From Alkalibacillus filiformis (lineage in GTDB: Bacteria > Bacillota > Bacilli > Bacillales > Alkalibacillaceae): a stretch of 64,000 nt of DNA. Positions within the stretch are counted from its first letter, which is position 1, and every line of letters begins with the position of its first letter. A program made the position numbers and the translations under genes. Positions 20,751 to 28,467 of this stretch are shown piece after piece. The stretch covers positions 1 to 64,000 of the forward strand of contig NZ_JAUSUP010000010.1 in the NCBI RefSeq assembly GCF_030814115.1. The letters run 5' to 3'. The notes below the pieces were generated by a model that saw nothing but the letters and a program-made list of their open reading frames with translations, was not told where the DNA came from and made no database searches.

Positions 20751-20775
20751 CCTTATTCATAATGAGGTGCTATTC

Positions 20776-21306
20776 ATGAAAAAATATTTATTTTTTAGTT
20801 TAATAACGGCAAGCATCTTAATCCTAGCTATTAGTTCTATTGGTGGGCAAACATGGGCATACTTTTCTGCCGTTGATAGTGCTAGCGGGTCTGTTACTGC
20901 AGGGGAGTGGTATGAGTTTAGCCCTGATGGTTGTTATATTGTTGTCGAAGCTGAGAACACAACAGATTATGATATTAATGATTTTGTTATGACGTATGAC
21001 GGTTTACAACAAGGGTCTACAGAAATTAAACCAGAAGAAAAGTTTGGTCAAGAAATGGAAATTTTATCTAATAGTTCAGAGGTTTTCACATTTGAAATAC
21101 ACCATCACCAACATGAAGGTAAATGTCAGCAATTCACTAACCACGCCCAAGTGGATATGTTCTTTAACTTAACCGCTAACAACAATGAACTGGGTGGGGA
21201 GGCTAACATTAAGTTTGATATCCCTGAAGTTTATTATGTTGATGTCACAATAACTGAAGAAGAGATTTTAATAGATACTTATTCACAAGTGGTTGAAAGT
21301 AATTAA
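20776..21306 (+). CDS. Second SipW-type-signal surface protein, 176 aa
   Basis: The N-terminus has a hydrophobic segment then QTWAYFSAVDSASGSVTAGEW, a clear SipW-dependent signal motif. The mature domain is acidic, with DINDFVMTYDG and two cysteines (in DGCYIVV and EGKCQQF) that could form a disulphide. It also carries a histidine cluster, EIHHHQHEGKC, which could bind metal. I place it as a minor fibre subunit or accessory protein, in the role of a TapA or second CalY, by position only. GAGGTG precedes ATG 20776. Confidence 0.82.
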   Translation: MKKYLFFSLITASILILAISSIGGQTWAYFSAVDSASGSVTAGEWYEFSPDGCYIVVEAENTTDYDINDFVMTYDGLQQGSTEIKPEEKFGQEMEILSNSSEVFTFEIHHHQHEGKCQQFTNHAQVDMFFNLTANNNELGGEANIKFDIPEVYYVDVTITEEEILIDTYSQVVESN

Positions 21307-21380
21307 ATAGAATTAATTATGTACGTTTAAGTTCACGCTGTTTTAACGACTAAAGGCTCTTACGCCTTAAATCGTTACAA

Positions 21381-21407
21381 ACCTCAAGTTTATTAACCTT
21401 GTGAGGT
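21381..21407 (+). promoter_or_regulatory. hairpin that would hide the ribosome binding site of the LPQTG gene
   Basis: ACCTCAAG (21381-21388) can pair with CTTGTGAGGT (21398-21407), which contains the Shine-Dalgarno GTGAGGT of the next gene. A second hairpin lies just upstream around AACGACTAAAGGC. This suggests translational control of the wall-anchored subunit. Confidence 0.45.
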
Positions 21408-21414
21408 GGAAAAG

Positions 21415-22011
21415 ATGAGCAAAATGATAAAGATCTCTATTTCCACTCTAATAGTTATAGCATTGTTTTTATTCCTATCAGTTCAGACGGTGGCTGATGA
21501 AGGCCAAAGCTTGATTGAATTTGACGATGAAGGTTTCTTTCAAGTGACGAACTTTGCGCCAGGTCAGACTGAGGAGTCGACGATTAGTGTGCAAAATGTT
21601 GCTGACTCGTCCATTGAGTATGCTGTGACGTTAGATTATGACGGAGATGAAAACTTCTACGAACAATTATTAGTTAACATGTACGTAGAAGAACAGTTAG
21701 TATATGAAGGTTCGTTCTCGGGATTAGAAGAGGTTGCGGCTGGTGAGTTAGCTGAAGGTGAAGAAGTCCCTTTAACTCTATCAGTGCACTTCCCGAAAGA
21801 AAGTGGTAATGAATATCAAGGTAATAATATGAATTTCGTCTTAACGGCTCATGCAGAAGAGGTAGCTGAAGAAGAAGTTGCTTCAGGCGTCTTACCACAA
21901 ACTGGTGAAGGCATTCCTTACTTATATTACATTGGTGGAGCGCTATTGTTGTTAATAGGTGTAGCACTTCTCTTATCTAAAAAACGACCCAAGACGATTG
22001 TTGAGGGCTAA
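21415..22011 (+). CDS. LPXTG cell-wall-anchored surface protein (TasA-like core)
   Basis: This 198-residue protein has an ordinary Sec signal (about residues 1-28, ending SVQTVADEG). An acidic beta-rich domain contains NFAPGQTEESTISVQN, the same NFAPGxT motif as the TasA-like protein two genes upstream. The C-terminus has a complete sortase signal: LPQTGEG, about 20 hydrophobic residues, then KKRPK. It should be covalently linked to peptidoglycan by the sortase encoded directly after it. It has no SipW-type YFSD motif. A fibre-anchoring role is inference. Confidence 0.88.
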   Translation: MSKMIKISISTLIVIALFLFLSVQTVADEGQSLIEFDDEGFFQVTNFAPGQTEESTISVQNVADSSIEYAVTLDYDGDENFYEQLLVNMYVEEQLVYEGSFSGLEEVAAGELAEGEEVPLTLSVHFPKESGNEYQGNNMNFVLTAHAEEVAEEEVASGVLPQTGEGIPYLYYIGGALLLLIGVALLLSKKRPKTIVEG

Positions 22012-22014
22012 GCT

Positions 22015-22623
22015 GTGAGAAAAGTTATAGCAGTTTTGTTTGTACTCGCAGGAATTGCAGTCATAGCTTACCCTTCTTTTCAAAATCAGTACTATTCAGC
22101 ACAAGAACAAGGGCTCGTCGAAGAGTTCCAACAACTAAACACGCTTTTTGAACTACATTCGAGTCATAAGGAATTGCCTGCGAGGGAAGAAGGGGATGAC
22201 AATTCGGCTAATAATCCCTCTGATGAGTTAACTACAGATGCAATTGGATTAATCCATATTGAAAAAATTGATTTAACCTTGCCGATGTTATTAGGTGCTA
22301 CGGATGAAAACTTGGACGTTGGAGCAGGAGTTTTAGGGAAAGACGCAACATTTGGAGAATCAGGTAATACTGGGATTGCAGCTCATAGAAGTCGTACATC
22401 AGGAAGATTATTTAATCGACTGGACGAAGTGGAAAAAGGCGATCGAATTGTCATTGAAACTCATGGTGGTGAGTATGAGTATGAAGTTTATAATTTACTC
22501 ATCGTTGAACCTGAAGATGTATCTGTTTTAGAAGAGCAAGGCGATGATTCGATTGTGACGTTAATCACTTGCACAATTGACCCGACACACCGAATTATTG
22601 TTCAAGCAAAAGAAGTTCAATAA
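22015..22623 (+). CDS. Sortase (class D-like)
   Basis: This membrane-tethered transpeptidase (202 residues) cleaves LPXTG-type signals and joins the protein to the wall or to another subunit. The N-terminal anchor is at about residues 3-20. Catalytic residues are visible: His in GIAAHRSRT, Cys in TLITCT and Arg in THRIIV. A low-complexity linker (REEGDDNSANNPSDE) separates anchor and core. The GTG start lies three bases after the LPQTG gene, so enzyme and substrate are coupled. The class is judged from the N-terminal style and TLITC context. Confidence 0.9.
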   Translation: MRKVIAVLFVLAGIAVIAYPSFQNQYYSAQEQGLVEEFQQLNTLFELHSSHKELPAREEGDDNSANNPSDELTTDAIGLIHIEKIDLTLPMLLGATDENLDVGAGVLGKDATFGESGNTGIAAHRSRTSGRLFNRLDEVEKGDRIVIETHGGEYEYEVYNLLIVEPEDVSVLEEQGDDSIVTLITCTIDPTHRIIVQAKEVQ

Positions 22624-22665
22624 AAAAGCTGGTCGTAAGCATTCATACTTACAACCAGCTTTTTT
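22622..22665. terminator. bidirectional terminator between the sortase gene and sinR
   Basis: AAAAAAGCTGGT and GTAAG pair with CTTAC and ACCAGCTTTTTT, giving A- and T-runs on opposite sides. It serves both convergent genes. Confidence 0.88.
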
Positions 22666-22993
22666 AGTGCCCTTGATTCTTTTTCCATTTATTAAATTCA
22701 AGAAATTCACGGAACTCATCTTTAGATACGCCAGAGTCCATTGCATCTTTTACGAGCTTTTCCCACTCGCGGTCTAATGGTTCATCGCTCATTTCTTTAG
22801 GATCTTTAATTAAATGGTCAACATCAAGGTTTAATACATTGGCGACCTTTTCAAGAAATTGAATAGAAGGGTTTTGTTGAATGTTTCGTTCTATGGCACT
22901 TAAATATGACTTGGCAATTCCAGCTTCTTCAGCCAACTGCGTTAGGGTCATCCCAGCCTCTTTACGATAATTTTTTACACGCTCACCGATCAT
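22664..22993 (-). CDS. sinR: SinR, biofilm master repressor homologue
   Basis: This 109-residue regulator aligns by eye along its whole length with B. subtilis SinR. The N-terminal XRE helix-turn-helix is MIGERVKNYRKEAGMTLTQLAEEAG followed by KSYLSAIERNIQQNPSIQFLEK. The C-terminal SinI/SinR dimerisation hairpin is EWEKLVKDAMDSGVSKDEFREFLEF. In B. subtilis SinR represses tapA-sipW-tasA and eps. Here the gene converges on a sipW/tasA-like operon that has candidate SinR sites at its promoter. No sinI antirepressor gene lies beside it. AAGGAG precedes ATG. Confidence 0.93.
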   Translation of the reverse strand: MIGERVKNYRKEAGMTLTQLAEEAGIAKSYLSAIERNIQQNPSIQFLEKVANVLNLDVDHLIKDPKEMSDEPLDREWEKLVKDAMDSGVSKDEFREFLEFNKWKKNQGH

Positions 22994-23091
22994 TGTGAAA
23001 ACTCCTTAGTCTACTCATTCATTTGAGCAAATTCGTGTTATTTCTACAAATAATATAGCATATTTCTTAAACTATTTCTTCAATTTTAAGC

Positions 23092-23106
23092 AATTTGCTG
23101 AAAATT
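23092..23106. promoter_or_regulatory. candidate CodY box upstream of sinR
   Basis: AATTTGCTGAAAATT matches 14 of 15 bases of the CodY consensus AATTTTCWGAAAATT. It lies about 100 bp upstream of sinR and 75 bp upstream of the lipM promoter, in the divergent gap 22994-23310, which contains no gene. Confidence 0.55.
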
Positions 23107-23179
23107 GCAATGATTTTCGTACAAATGTCTTAGTTCGTATATTAAAAGTCCTATTTGTTAACGTTATAGATGTCACCAA

Positions 23180-23208
23180 TTTACAGCCTTTGAGATTATT
23201 GATATGAT
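23180..23208 (+). promoter_or_regulatory. sigma-A promoter of lipM-lipA
   Basis: TTTACA, a 17-bp spacer and TATGAT lie about 100 bp before lipM. Confidence 0.6.
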
Positions 23209-23310
23209 GTAGATGTTTGGAAAAGGTAAAAAATTCTAAGCTTTGTTATATTATTAACACTTGAATTTTAAATTTTCAAACAGAATAGTCTAGAAAGTGT
23301 GACTCTTATA

Positions 23311-24129
23311 ATGAGTGAAACGTGGTATTTTATTAATTCAAAAGTAAATTCAGCTGCTTACAATATGGCTTTAGACGAATGTCTATTGAAGTGGCATAGC
23401 GAAGGCGAGATTCCACCGACATTACGTTTTTACACGTGGGAGCCAGCTGGTTTGTCTTTAGGTTACTTTCAAAAAGTAGAAGGCAAAATACATATTGATA
23501 ATGTAAAAAAATATGGCTTTGATCTCGTTCGACGTCTTACAGGTGGTCGGGCTGTTTTGCATGATGATGAATTAACTTATAGCATCATTATTTCAGAAGA
23601 TCATCCAAGCATGCCAAAAACAGTGACTGAAGCGTACAAAGTCATTTCACAAGGTTTGTTAGAAGGCTATCGATTACTTGGGTTAGAAGCAGAATTTTCG
23701 ATTCCAGAAGGTAAGCTAAACCAGTCAGGGTCAGCGGTCTGTTTTGATGAACCGTCATGGTATGAACTCGTACTTCATGGAAAGAAAGCAGCGGGGAGTG
23801 CGCAAACGAGACAGCGTGGTGTTATTTTGCAACATGGTTCTGTGCCGATCAGCATGAATTTCGATGAGCTGTTTGACATGTTCGTCTATCCTGATGAATC
23901 GAAGAAAGAAAGAGCGAAACAAATACTTAAGAACAAAGCAACTTCAATGGAAGTAGAAATGGGGCGGAAACCTTCTATTAGAGAAGTGGAGAAAGCGTTT
24001 TTCCACGGTTTTGAAAAAGGGTTAGGTGTCCATTTTGAACCATATATGCTAACTGATGAACAAGAAGAAGAAGTTCAACAGTTGATGAAAGAACAATATG
24101 AGACTGATGAGTGGAATTACTCAAGATAA
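23311..24129 (+). CDS. lipM: Octanoyl-[GcvH]:protein N-octanoyltransferase
   Basis: This enzyme (272 residues) transfers octanoyl from acyl carrier protein to GcvH, starting lipoate synthesis in Firmicutes. The lipoate-ligase fold is shown by [18 protein letters not shown] and [21 protein letters not shown]. The catalytic Cys is at about residue 144 in [13 protein letters not shown], which distinguishes LipM from LplA and LipB. ATG 23311 fits the family N-terminus [10 protein letters not shown]; the GTG at 23299 is an alternative, and the ribosome binding site is weak for both. It is upstream of lipA in one operon. Confidence 0.92.
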   Translation: MSETWYFINSKVNSAAYNMALDECLLKWHSEGEIPPTLRFYTWEPAGLSLGYFQKVEGKIHIDNVKKYGFDLVRRLTGGRAVLHDDELTYSIIISEDHPSMPKTVTEAYKVISQGLLEGYRLLGLEAEFSIPEGKLNQSGSAVCFDEPSWYELVLHGKKAAGSAQTRQRGVILQHGSVPISMNFDELFDMFVYPDESKKERAKQILKNKATSMEVEMGRKPSIREVEKAFFHGFEKGLGVHFEPYMLTDEQEEEVQQLMKEQYETDEWNYSR

Positions 24130-24152
24130 TCTTCCGTAAAGGGGTGGCACAT

Positions 24153-25082
24153 GTGAGTAAAAAAGAAGAATACGTAAGAAAACCTGAATGGCTTAAAATT
24201 AAGCTCAACACGAACAAAAACTATATCGGACTTAAAAAGATGATGCGCGAGAAAAACTTAAACACGGTTTGTGAAGAAGCGCGTTGTCCGAATATCCATG
24301 AATGTTGGGCTGTTCGTAAGACGGCGACGTTTATGATTTTAGGAAAAACATGTACGCGCGGTTGTCGATTCTGTGCAGTTAATACAGGGCTTCCAACTGA
24401 GTTAGATTGGGGCGAGCCTGAACGTGTTGCTGAATCTGTAGAAATTATGGACTTACGCCATGCAGTTGTCACAGCTGTAGCACGTGACGATTTAAAAGAT
24501 GGTGGTGCAGCGATTTTCGCTGAAACAGTTAAAGCAATTCGCGAGCGTAACCCAGGTACAACGGTTGAAGTATTACCTTCTGATATGAAAGGTGATTACG
24601 AGAATATTAAAATGTTAATGGATGCAGGACCAGACATTTTCAACCATAACGTTGAAACTGTCCGTCGCTTAACACCAACTGTCCGTTCCCGTGCAACGTA
24701 TGATCGTTCATTAACATTGTTAAAACGTGTTAAAGAAATCGCACCTGATACACCGACTAAATCAAGCATTATGGTTGGTTTAGGTGAAACGAAAGAAGAG
24801 ATTGTCGAGACGATGGATGACTTATTAGCACACGATGTTGATATTTTAACAATCGGTCAATACTTACAGCCAACACGTAATCATTTGAAAGTAGAACGTT
24901 ACTATGAGCCGAGAGAATTTGCTGAACTTCGCAAAATCGCATTCCAAAAAGGCTTCCAGCATTGCCAAGCAGGACCACTAGTCCGTTCTTCTTACCACGC
25001 AGATGAGCAAGTAAGTGAAGCATCAAAACGTCGCCGCGAACAATATGAAGAACAATATATTAAAAACCAACCTGTATCATAA
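24153..25082 (+). CDS. lipA: Lipoyl synthase (radical SAM)
   Basis: LipA (309 residues) inserts two sulphurs into protein-bound octanoyl groups. The auxiliary cluster ligands are in [16 protein letters not shown], and the radical SAM motif CTRGCRFC follows. The C-terminal RSSYHADE motif carries the serine that binds the auxiliary cluster. GTG 24153 gives the conserved N-terminus; AAAGGGGTGG lies upstream. The frame extends further 5' into lipM, but no earlier start has a better site. Confidence 0.95.
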   Translation: MSKKEEYVRKPEWLKIKLNTNKNYIGLKKMMREKNLNTVCEEARCPNIHECWAVRKTATFMILGKTCTRGCRFCAVNTGLPTELDWGEPERVAESVEIMDLRHAVVTAVARDDLKDGGAAIFAETVKAIRERNPGTTVEVLPSDMKGDYENIKMLMDAGPDIFNHNVETVRRLTPTVRSRATYDRSLTLLKRVKEIAPDTPTKSSIMVGLGETKEEIVETMDDLLAHDVDILTIGQYLQPTRNHLKVERYYEPREFAELRKIAFQKGFQHCQAGPLVRSSYHADEQVSEASKRRREQYEEQYIKNQPVS

Positions 25083-25095
25083 TTGAGTTGAACTC

Positions 25096-25130
25096 CCGCT
25101 ATTCTCGGATTAGAGAATAGCGGTTTTTTT
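25096..25130 (+). terminator. intrinsic terminator of lipM-lipA
   Basis: The perfect stem CCGCTATTCTC / GAGAATAGCGG is followed by seven T residues. Confidence 0.93.
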
Positions 25131-25146
25131 GATTGGACATCACAAT

Positions 25147-25379
25147 GAACGCTGACAAATTTTTATGAGCGCTGATAAAATTGAATGAACGCTGATAAAC
25201 AGACTGCGAACGCCGATAAACTGGGACCGAGCGCTGATAAAAAAGGTTGAGCGCCGATAAAAAATCTTGAACGCTGATAAAAGTTGGTGTGTGCTAATAG
25301 GTGACGAGTGCCGATCAATATGAACGAACGCCAAAAAGTGTATGCAAGCGCCAAAATAGTGTGACCAAGCGCCAAATAA
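25147..25379. repeat. 12-unit degenerate repeat array, ~20-bp period
   Basis: The core GARCGCYGATAAA recurs at 25147, 25167, 25187, 25208, 25229, 25249, 25269, 25289, 25306, 25326, 25346 and 25367. The period is 20-21 bp with one 17-bp step. The first seven copies are close to the consensus, two in the middle are degraded, and the last three end in CCAAA instead of GATAAA. Spacers are AT-rich and variable. Two minus-strand frames cross it only because the repeats lack stops. It begins just after the lipA terminator. The remaining 230 bp before the next gene hold no other clear signal. Confidence 0.8.
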
Positions 25380-25610
25380 TCCAAACCTAACAACCACAAA
25401 TGAAACCTCCCTAACAATCAACTCTCCAAACCACTTCTAACCCCCGCCAAACACCAGCAAAACAGCAATTGAAAATTTATGATTGACGGGCTATTTTTCC
25501 AAAATTATAATGGCATGGTGTCTTGTGTGAAAAATAGAATTTACCTTATTGAATTAACTAATAAACGTATTCAATATGTGTAAATTAATATAGAAGCGTT
25601 AGGAGGAACA

Positions 25611-27404
25611 GTGTTGGAAAACTTATTAATGATTATGATGATCATCGGTGCTTTAGGGGTGCTGTCACAGTGGGTTGCATGGCGTACTCGTTTACCAGCA
25701 ATTGTAGTCATGGCGATTGTTGGCTTACTAGCTGGTCCTGTATTCGGTGTTATCAATCCTGAAGCAGACTTAGGCGACCTTTATGGCCCGTTAATCTCGA
25801 TTGCTGTTGGTATCATATTATTCGAAGGTAGTTTGAATTTAGATTTCCGTGAAATTAAAGGAATGCGCAAGCCAGTCTTTCGTATTGTAACAATTGGTGC
25901 CTTTTTAGCATGGATTTTGGGTTCATTAGCGGCGCATTACGTAGCTGGCTTATCATGGGCTGTTGCGTTCGTTATTGGTGGTATTTTCATTGTAACGGGA
26001 CCAACTGTAATCTTGCCTCTTTTAAGACAGGCGAAGTTAAAGCCTAGAGCAGCAGCTATTCTAAAATGGGAAGGCATTGTCGTAGACCCATTTGGCGCAT
26101 TATTAGCTGTGTTCTCTTTTGAGTTTATCAAATTCTTAACGATCGAATCCGTAACATTTGATGCAGTTATTATGTTCTTATTAGCATCTATCTTAGCTGG
26201 TATCATTGGTGCAGCCTTCGGTTACGGAATTGGCTGGTCGTTTGAAAGAGGTCTAGTGCCTGAATTCTTAAAGTCACCAGTCGTTTTAGTGACAGTCATT
26301 ATGGCCTTTGCCCTAAGTGACTTTATCATGCACGAGACGGGACTACTTGCAGTAACCGTTATGGGTATGACCATTGCGAATATGCACATTTCAGCTATTA
26401 GTGATATGCGTCACTTTAAAGAGAATATTTCGATATTACTCATTTCAGTCATTTTCATTATGTTAACAGCATCATTAGATCGCGAAACACTATTATCAAT
26501 TTTTGATCTAAATATTATGCTATTTATCTTAATGATGTTATTTATTATTCGTCCGTTAACAATCTTCTTATCAACGATTGGAACGAACCTAGAATTCCGT
26601 GAAAAACTCCTCGTTGGTTGGATTGCGCCAAGAGGTATTGTTGCATTAACGGTATCAGCTTACTTTGCTAACGTTTTAATTGATGCTGGATTCCAAGATG
26701 CTGAAATCTTAACGTCACTAACATTCGGTTTAGTATTCGGTACAGTGTTAGCTCACGGCTTTTCAATTGGATGGCTATCTCGCAAGTTAGGCTTATCAAC
26801 TGATACTAAAGATGGAGTCTTGTTTGTTGGCTCTAACAAGTTCTCAGCTAACTTTGCGAAGGCACTGCAAGACCTAGGGGTGCCAGTCATTATTACTGAT
26901 GCATCCTCAAGTCGATTAACACACGCGTCAAAAGCAGATGTACCTTATGAACATGAAGAGATTTTATCTGAACAAATGGAGTATCAATTAGATATGACAC
27001 CGTATGATTACATGTTGAGTGTGACCGAGTTTGACTCCTATAACACACTTGTAAGTGCAACATTCAAACCTGAATACGGTAAAGAACACTTATTCCAGTT
27101 ACCATTGCAAACAAATGAAGGTGACCATTTAAGTGAAGTAAGTCATCATATAAGTGGTACAGTTCTATTTGATGGTAAAATAACGTGGACTTCTCTTAAC
27201 GAAAAAATCAATGATGGTTTCATTTTTGAGAAAACACCGATTACAGTGTCAAACACTTACGATGACTTCCTAAATGATCTCGGCGAAGAAGACGTCCCAC
27301 TGGCGATTGTGAGACAATCCGGTTCGATTAGTTTCTTTAGACCAGAAAATAACTTAAACGCCGAAGTAGGAGATCAAATTATAAGTTTAGCTAAACCAGA
27401 ATAA
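25611..27404 (+). CDS. CPA1-family Na+(K+)/H+ antiporter with C-terminal regulatory domain
   Basis: This 597-residue membrane antiporter exchanges cytoplasmic Na+ or K+ for protons. The first ~390 residues are a sodium/proton exchanger domain of 12-13 membrane segments, with FIVTGPTVILPLL and the ion-site region WEGIVVDPFGALLAV. The last ~200 residues form a soluble domain beginning DGVLFVGSNKFSANFAKAL, which resembles a TrkA-N/RCK nucleotide-binding fold with a degenerate glycine motif. AGGAGG precedes the GTG start; TTG 25614 is an alternative. It is single with its own terminator. Confidence 0.88.
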   Translation: MLENLLMIMMIIGALGVLSQWVAWRTRLPAIVVMAIVGLLAGPVFGVINPEADLGDLYGPLISIAVGIILFEGSLNLDFREIKGMRKPVFRIVTIGAFLAWILGSLAAHYVAGLSWAVAFVIGGIFIVTGPTVILPLLRQAKLKPRAAAILKWEGIVVDPFGALLAVFSFEFIKFLTIESVTFDAVIMFLLASILAGIIGAAFGYGIGWSFERGLVPEFLKSPVVLVTVIMAFALSDFIMHETGLLAVTVMGMTIANMHISAISDMRHFKENISILLISVIFIMLTASLDRETLLSIFDLNIMLFILMMLFIIRPLTIFLSTIGTNLEFREKLLVGWIAPRGIVALTVSAYFANVLIDAGFQDAEILTSLTFGLVFGTVLAHGFSIGWLSRKLGLSTDTKDGVLFVGSNKFSANFAKALQDLGVPVIITDASSSRLTHASKADVPYEHEEILSEQMEYQLDMTPYDYMLSVTEFDSYNTLVSATFKPEYGKEHLFQLPLQTNEGDHLSEVSHHISGTVLFDGKITWTSLNEKINDGFIFEKTPITVSNTYDDFLNDLGEEDVPLAIVRQSGSISFFRPENNLNAEVGDQIISLAKPE

Positions 27405-27410
27405 ATCATG

Positions 27411-27450
27411 TCCCTCCTTACTATTTATTAAGTAAGGAGGGATTTTTTTA
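27411..27450 (+). terminator. intrinsic terminator of the antiporter gene
   Basis: The perfect stem TCCCTCCTTACT / AGTAAGGAGGGA is followed by seven T residues. Confidence 0.93.
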
Positions 27451-27836
27451 TGGATTAAAATTTAATTAATAAGTATGTTACCCCAATTTGTTTTGATTGA
27501 GTTTAATAAAAATCCTGTTCTATATAAGAAATTTATCTGGAAGTCAAATTACAAATTTAAAGGAAGAGCGAACAATAGAAAGAATATTGAATTATAAAAA
27601 AGAATAGACAGCCATAGATACAAACTACAATACTATGACAAGAATAATCAGGATATTTCTGAAAATTCGGCGTTTGTGACGAACCTTTTTTGTTCGATAC
27701 CATTTAAGTTAGTAATATAGTTTTACATATATAATTCAATATAAGAAAATTTTAGAAATATAAGTTTCGGAATGATTTATTTGGGGTAATAGAGTATTAG
27801 GCACTCTATGTCATTAGTAGACAGAGGAGGAACAAC
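27451..27836. other. AT-rich gap upstream of the TRAP operon
   Basis: This 386-bp gap has no credible gene. It contains a candidate CodY box (27653-27667) and a small hairpin, AGAGTATTAGGCACTCT, at about 27790. The promoter of the TRAP operon must lie here but I could not pick one hexamer pair with confidence. Confidence 0.5.
27653..27667. promoter_or_regulatory. candidate CodY box upstream of the TRAP operon
   Basis: ATATTTCTGAAAATT matches 13 of 15 bases of AATTTTCWGAAAATT. It lies about 170 bp upstream of the first TRAP gene. Confidence 0.4.
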
Positions 27837-28442
27837 GTGAAAGATCATTCGTTTTGGAAGAGCCCATTTTTTAGACGGATTGGAAAAGCTCTTCGCATCA
27901 TAGATCAAGGCTTCTTAAAGTTAGAAGAAATTATTTTAAGTGGGGCTGTCATCGTGATTGCTGTTATGATTGCTGGTAATGTTCTTAGTCGTGAGTTGTT
28001 TGGGCCGAGTATTTGGTTCCACTCAGAAGTGTCTTTGTTTGCAGTTGTCATTGCAACGTTTATGGGGATTAGTTACGCAGCGAGAAAAGGACGTCATATT
28101 AGTATGTCAGCCATATATGATACTGTTCCTTGGAAAGTAAGAAAAACAATGGCGATCTTTATTCCAGCTGTCACAGCTATAACTTTATTCTATTTATCAT
28201 ATGTTTCGTTTAACTATACATTAACTGTATTTGATTCAGGGAGAACAACAACTGCTCTAGAAGTTCAACAAGGGTTTCTTTATATGTTTATCCCGATCGG
28301 CTTCTTTACAGGGGCGGTTCAATTTACGCGTAACACCATTGTAAACCTTGTAAATAAAGAGGTTTATATCGGAACTGATGCAAAGGATTATAACGATTTA
28401 GAACCAGAAAAGCGTGAATTAGATGATAACTTGCAAGTCTAA
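27837..28442 (+). CDS. TRAP transporter small permease (DctQ type)
   Basis: This 201-residue protein has four membrane segments and is the small membrane subunit of a tripartite ATP-independent periplasmic-type transporter. Such transporters import organic acids using an ion gradient. Typical features are the cytoplasmic amphipathic N-terminus, LSRELFGPSIWFHSEVSLFAVV and YAARKGRHISMSAIYD. GAGGAGG precedes a GTG start. It is first in the operon Q-M-P. Confidence 0.9.
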   Translation: MKDHSFWKSPFFRRIGKALRIIDQGFLKLEEIILSGAVIVIAVMIAGNVLSRELFGPSIWFHSEVSLFAVVIATFMGISYAARKGRHISMSAIYDTVPWKVRKTMAIFIPAVTAITLFYLSYVSFNYTLTVFDSGRTTTALEVQQGFLYMFIPIGFFTGAVQFTRNTIVNLVNKEVYIGTDAKDYNDLEPEKRELDDNLQV

Positions 28443-28467
28443 AAAAGGGTAAAGTGAGGAGCAAACC

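Noticed and set aside
25147-25379. CRISPR array
   Set aside because: Repeats of 13 bp with 7-8 bp spacers are far too short, copies are degenerate, and no cas genes are present.
25140-25421. Two overlapping minus-strand frames of 93 and 84 residues over the repeat array
   Set aside because: Both are low-complexity products of the 20-bp repeats, open in more than one frame, with no ribosome site.
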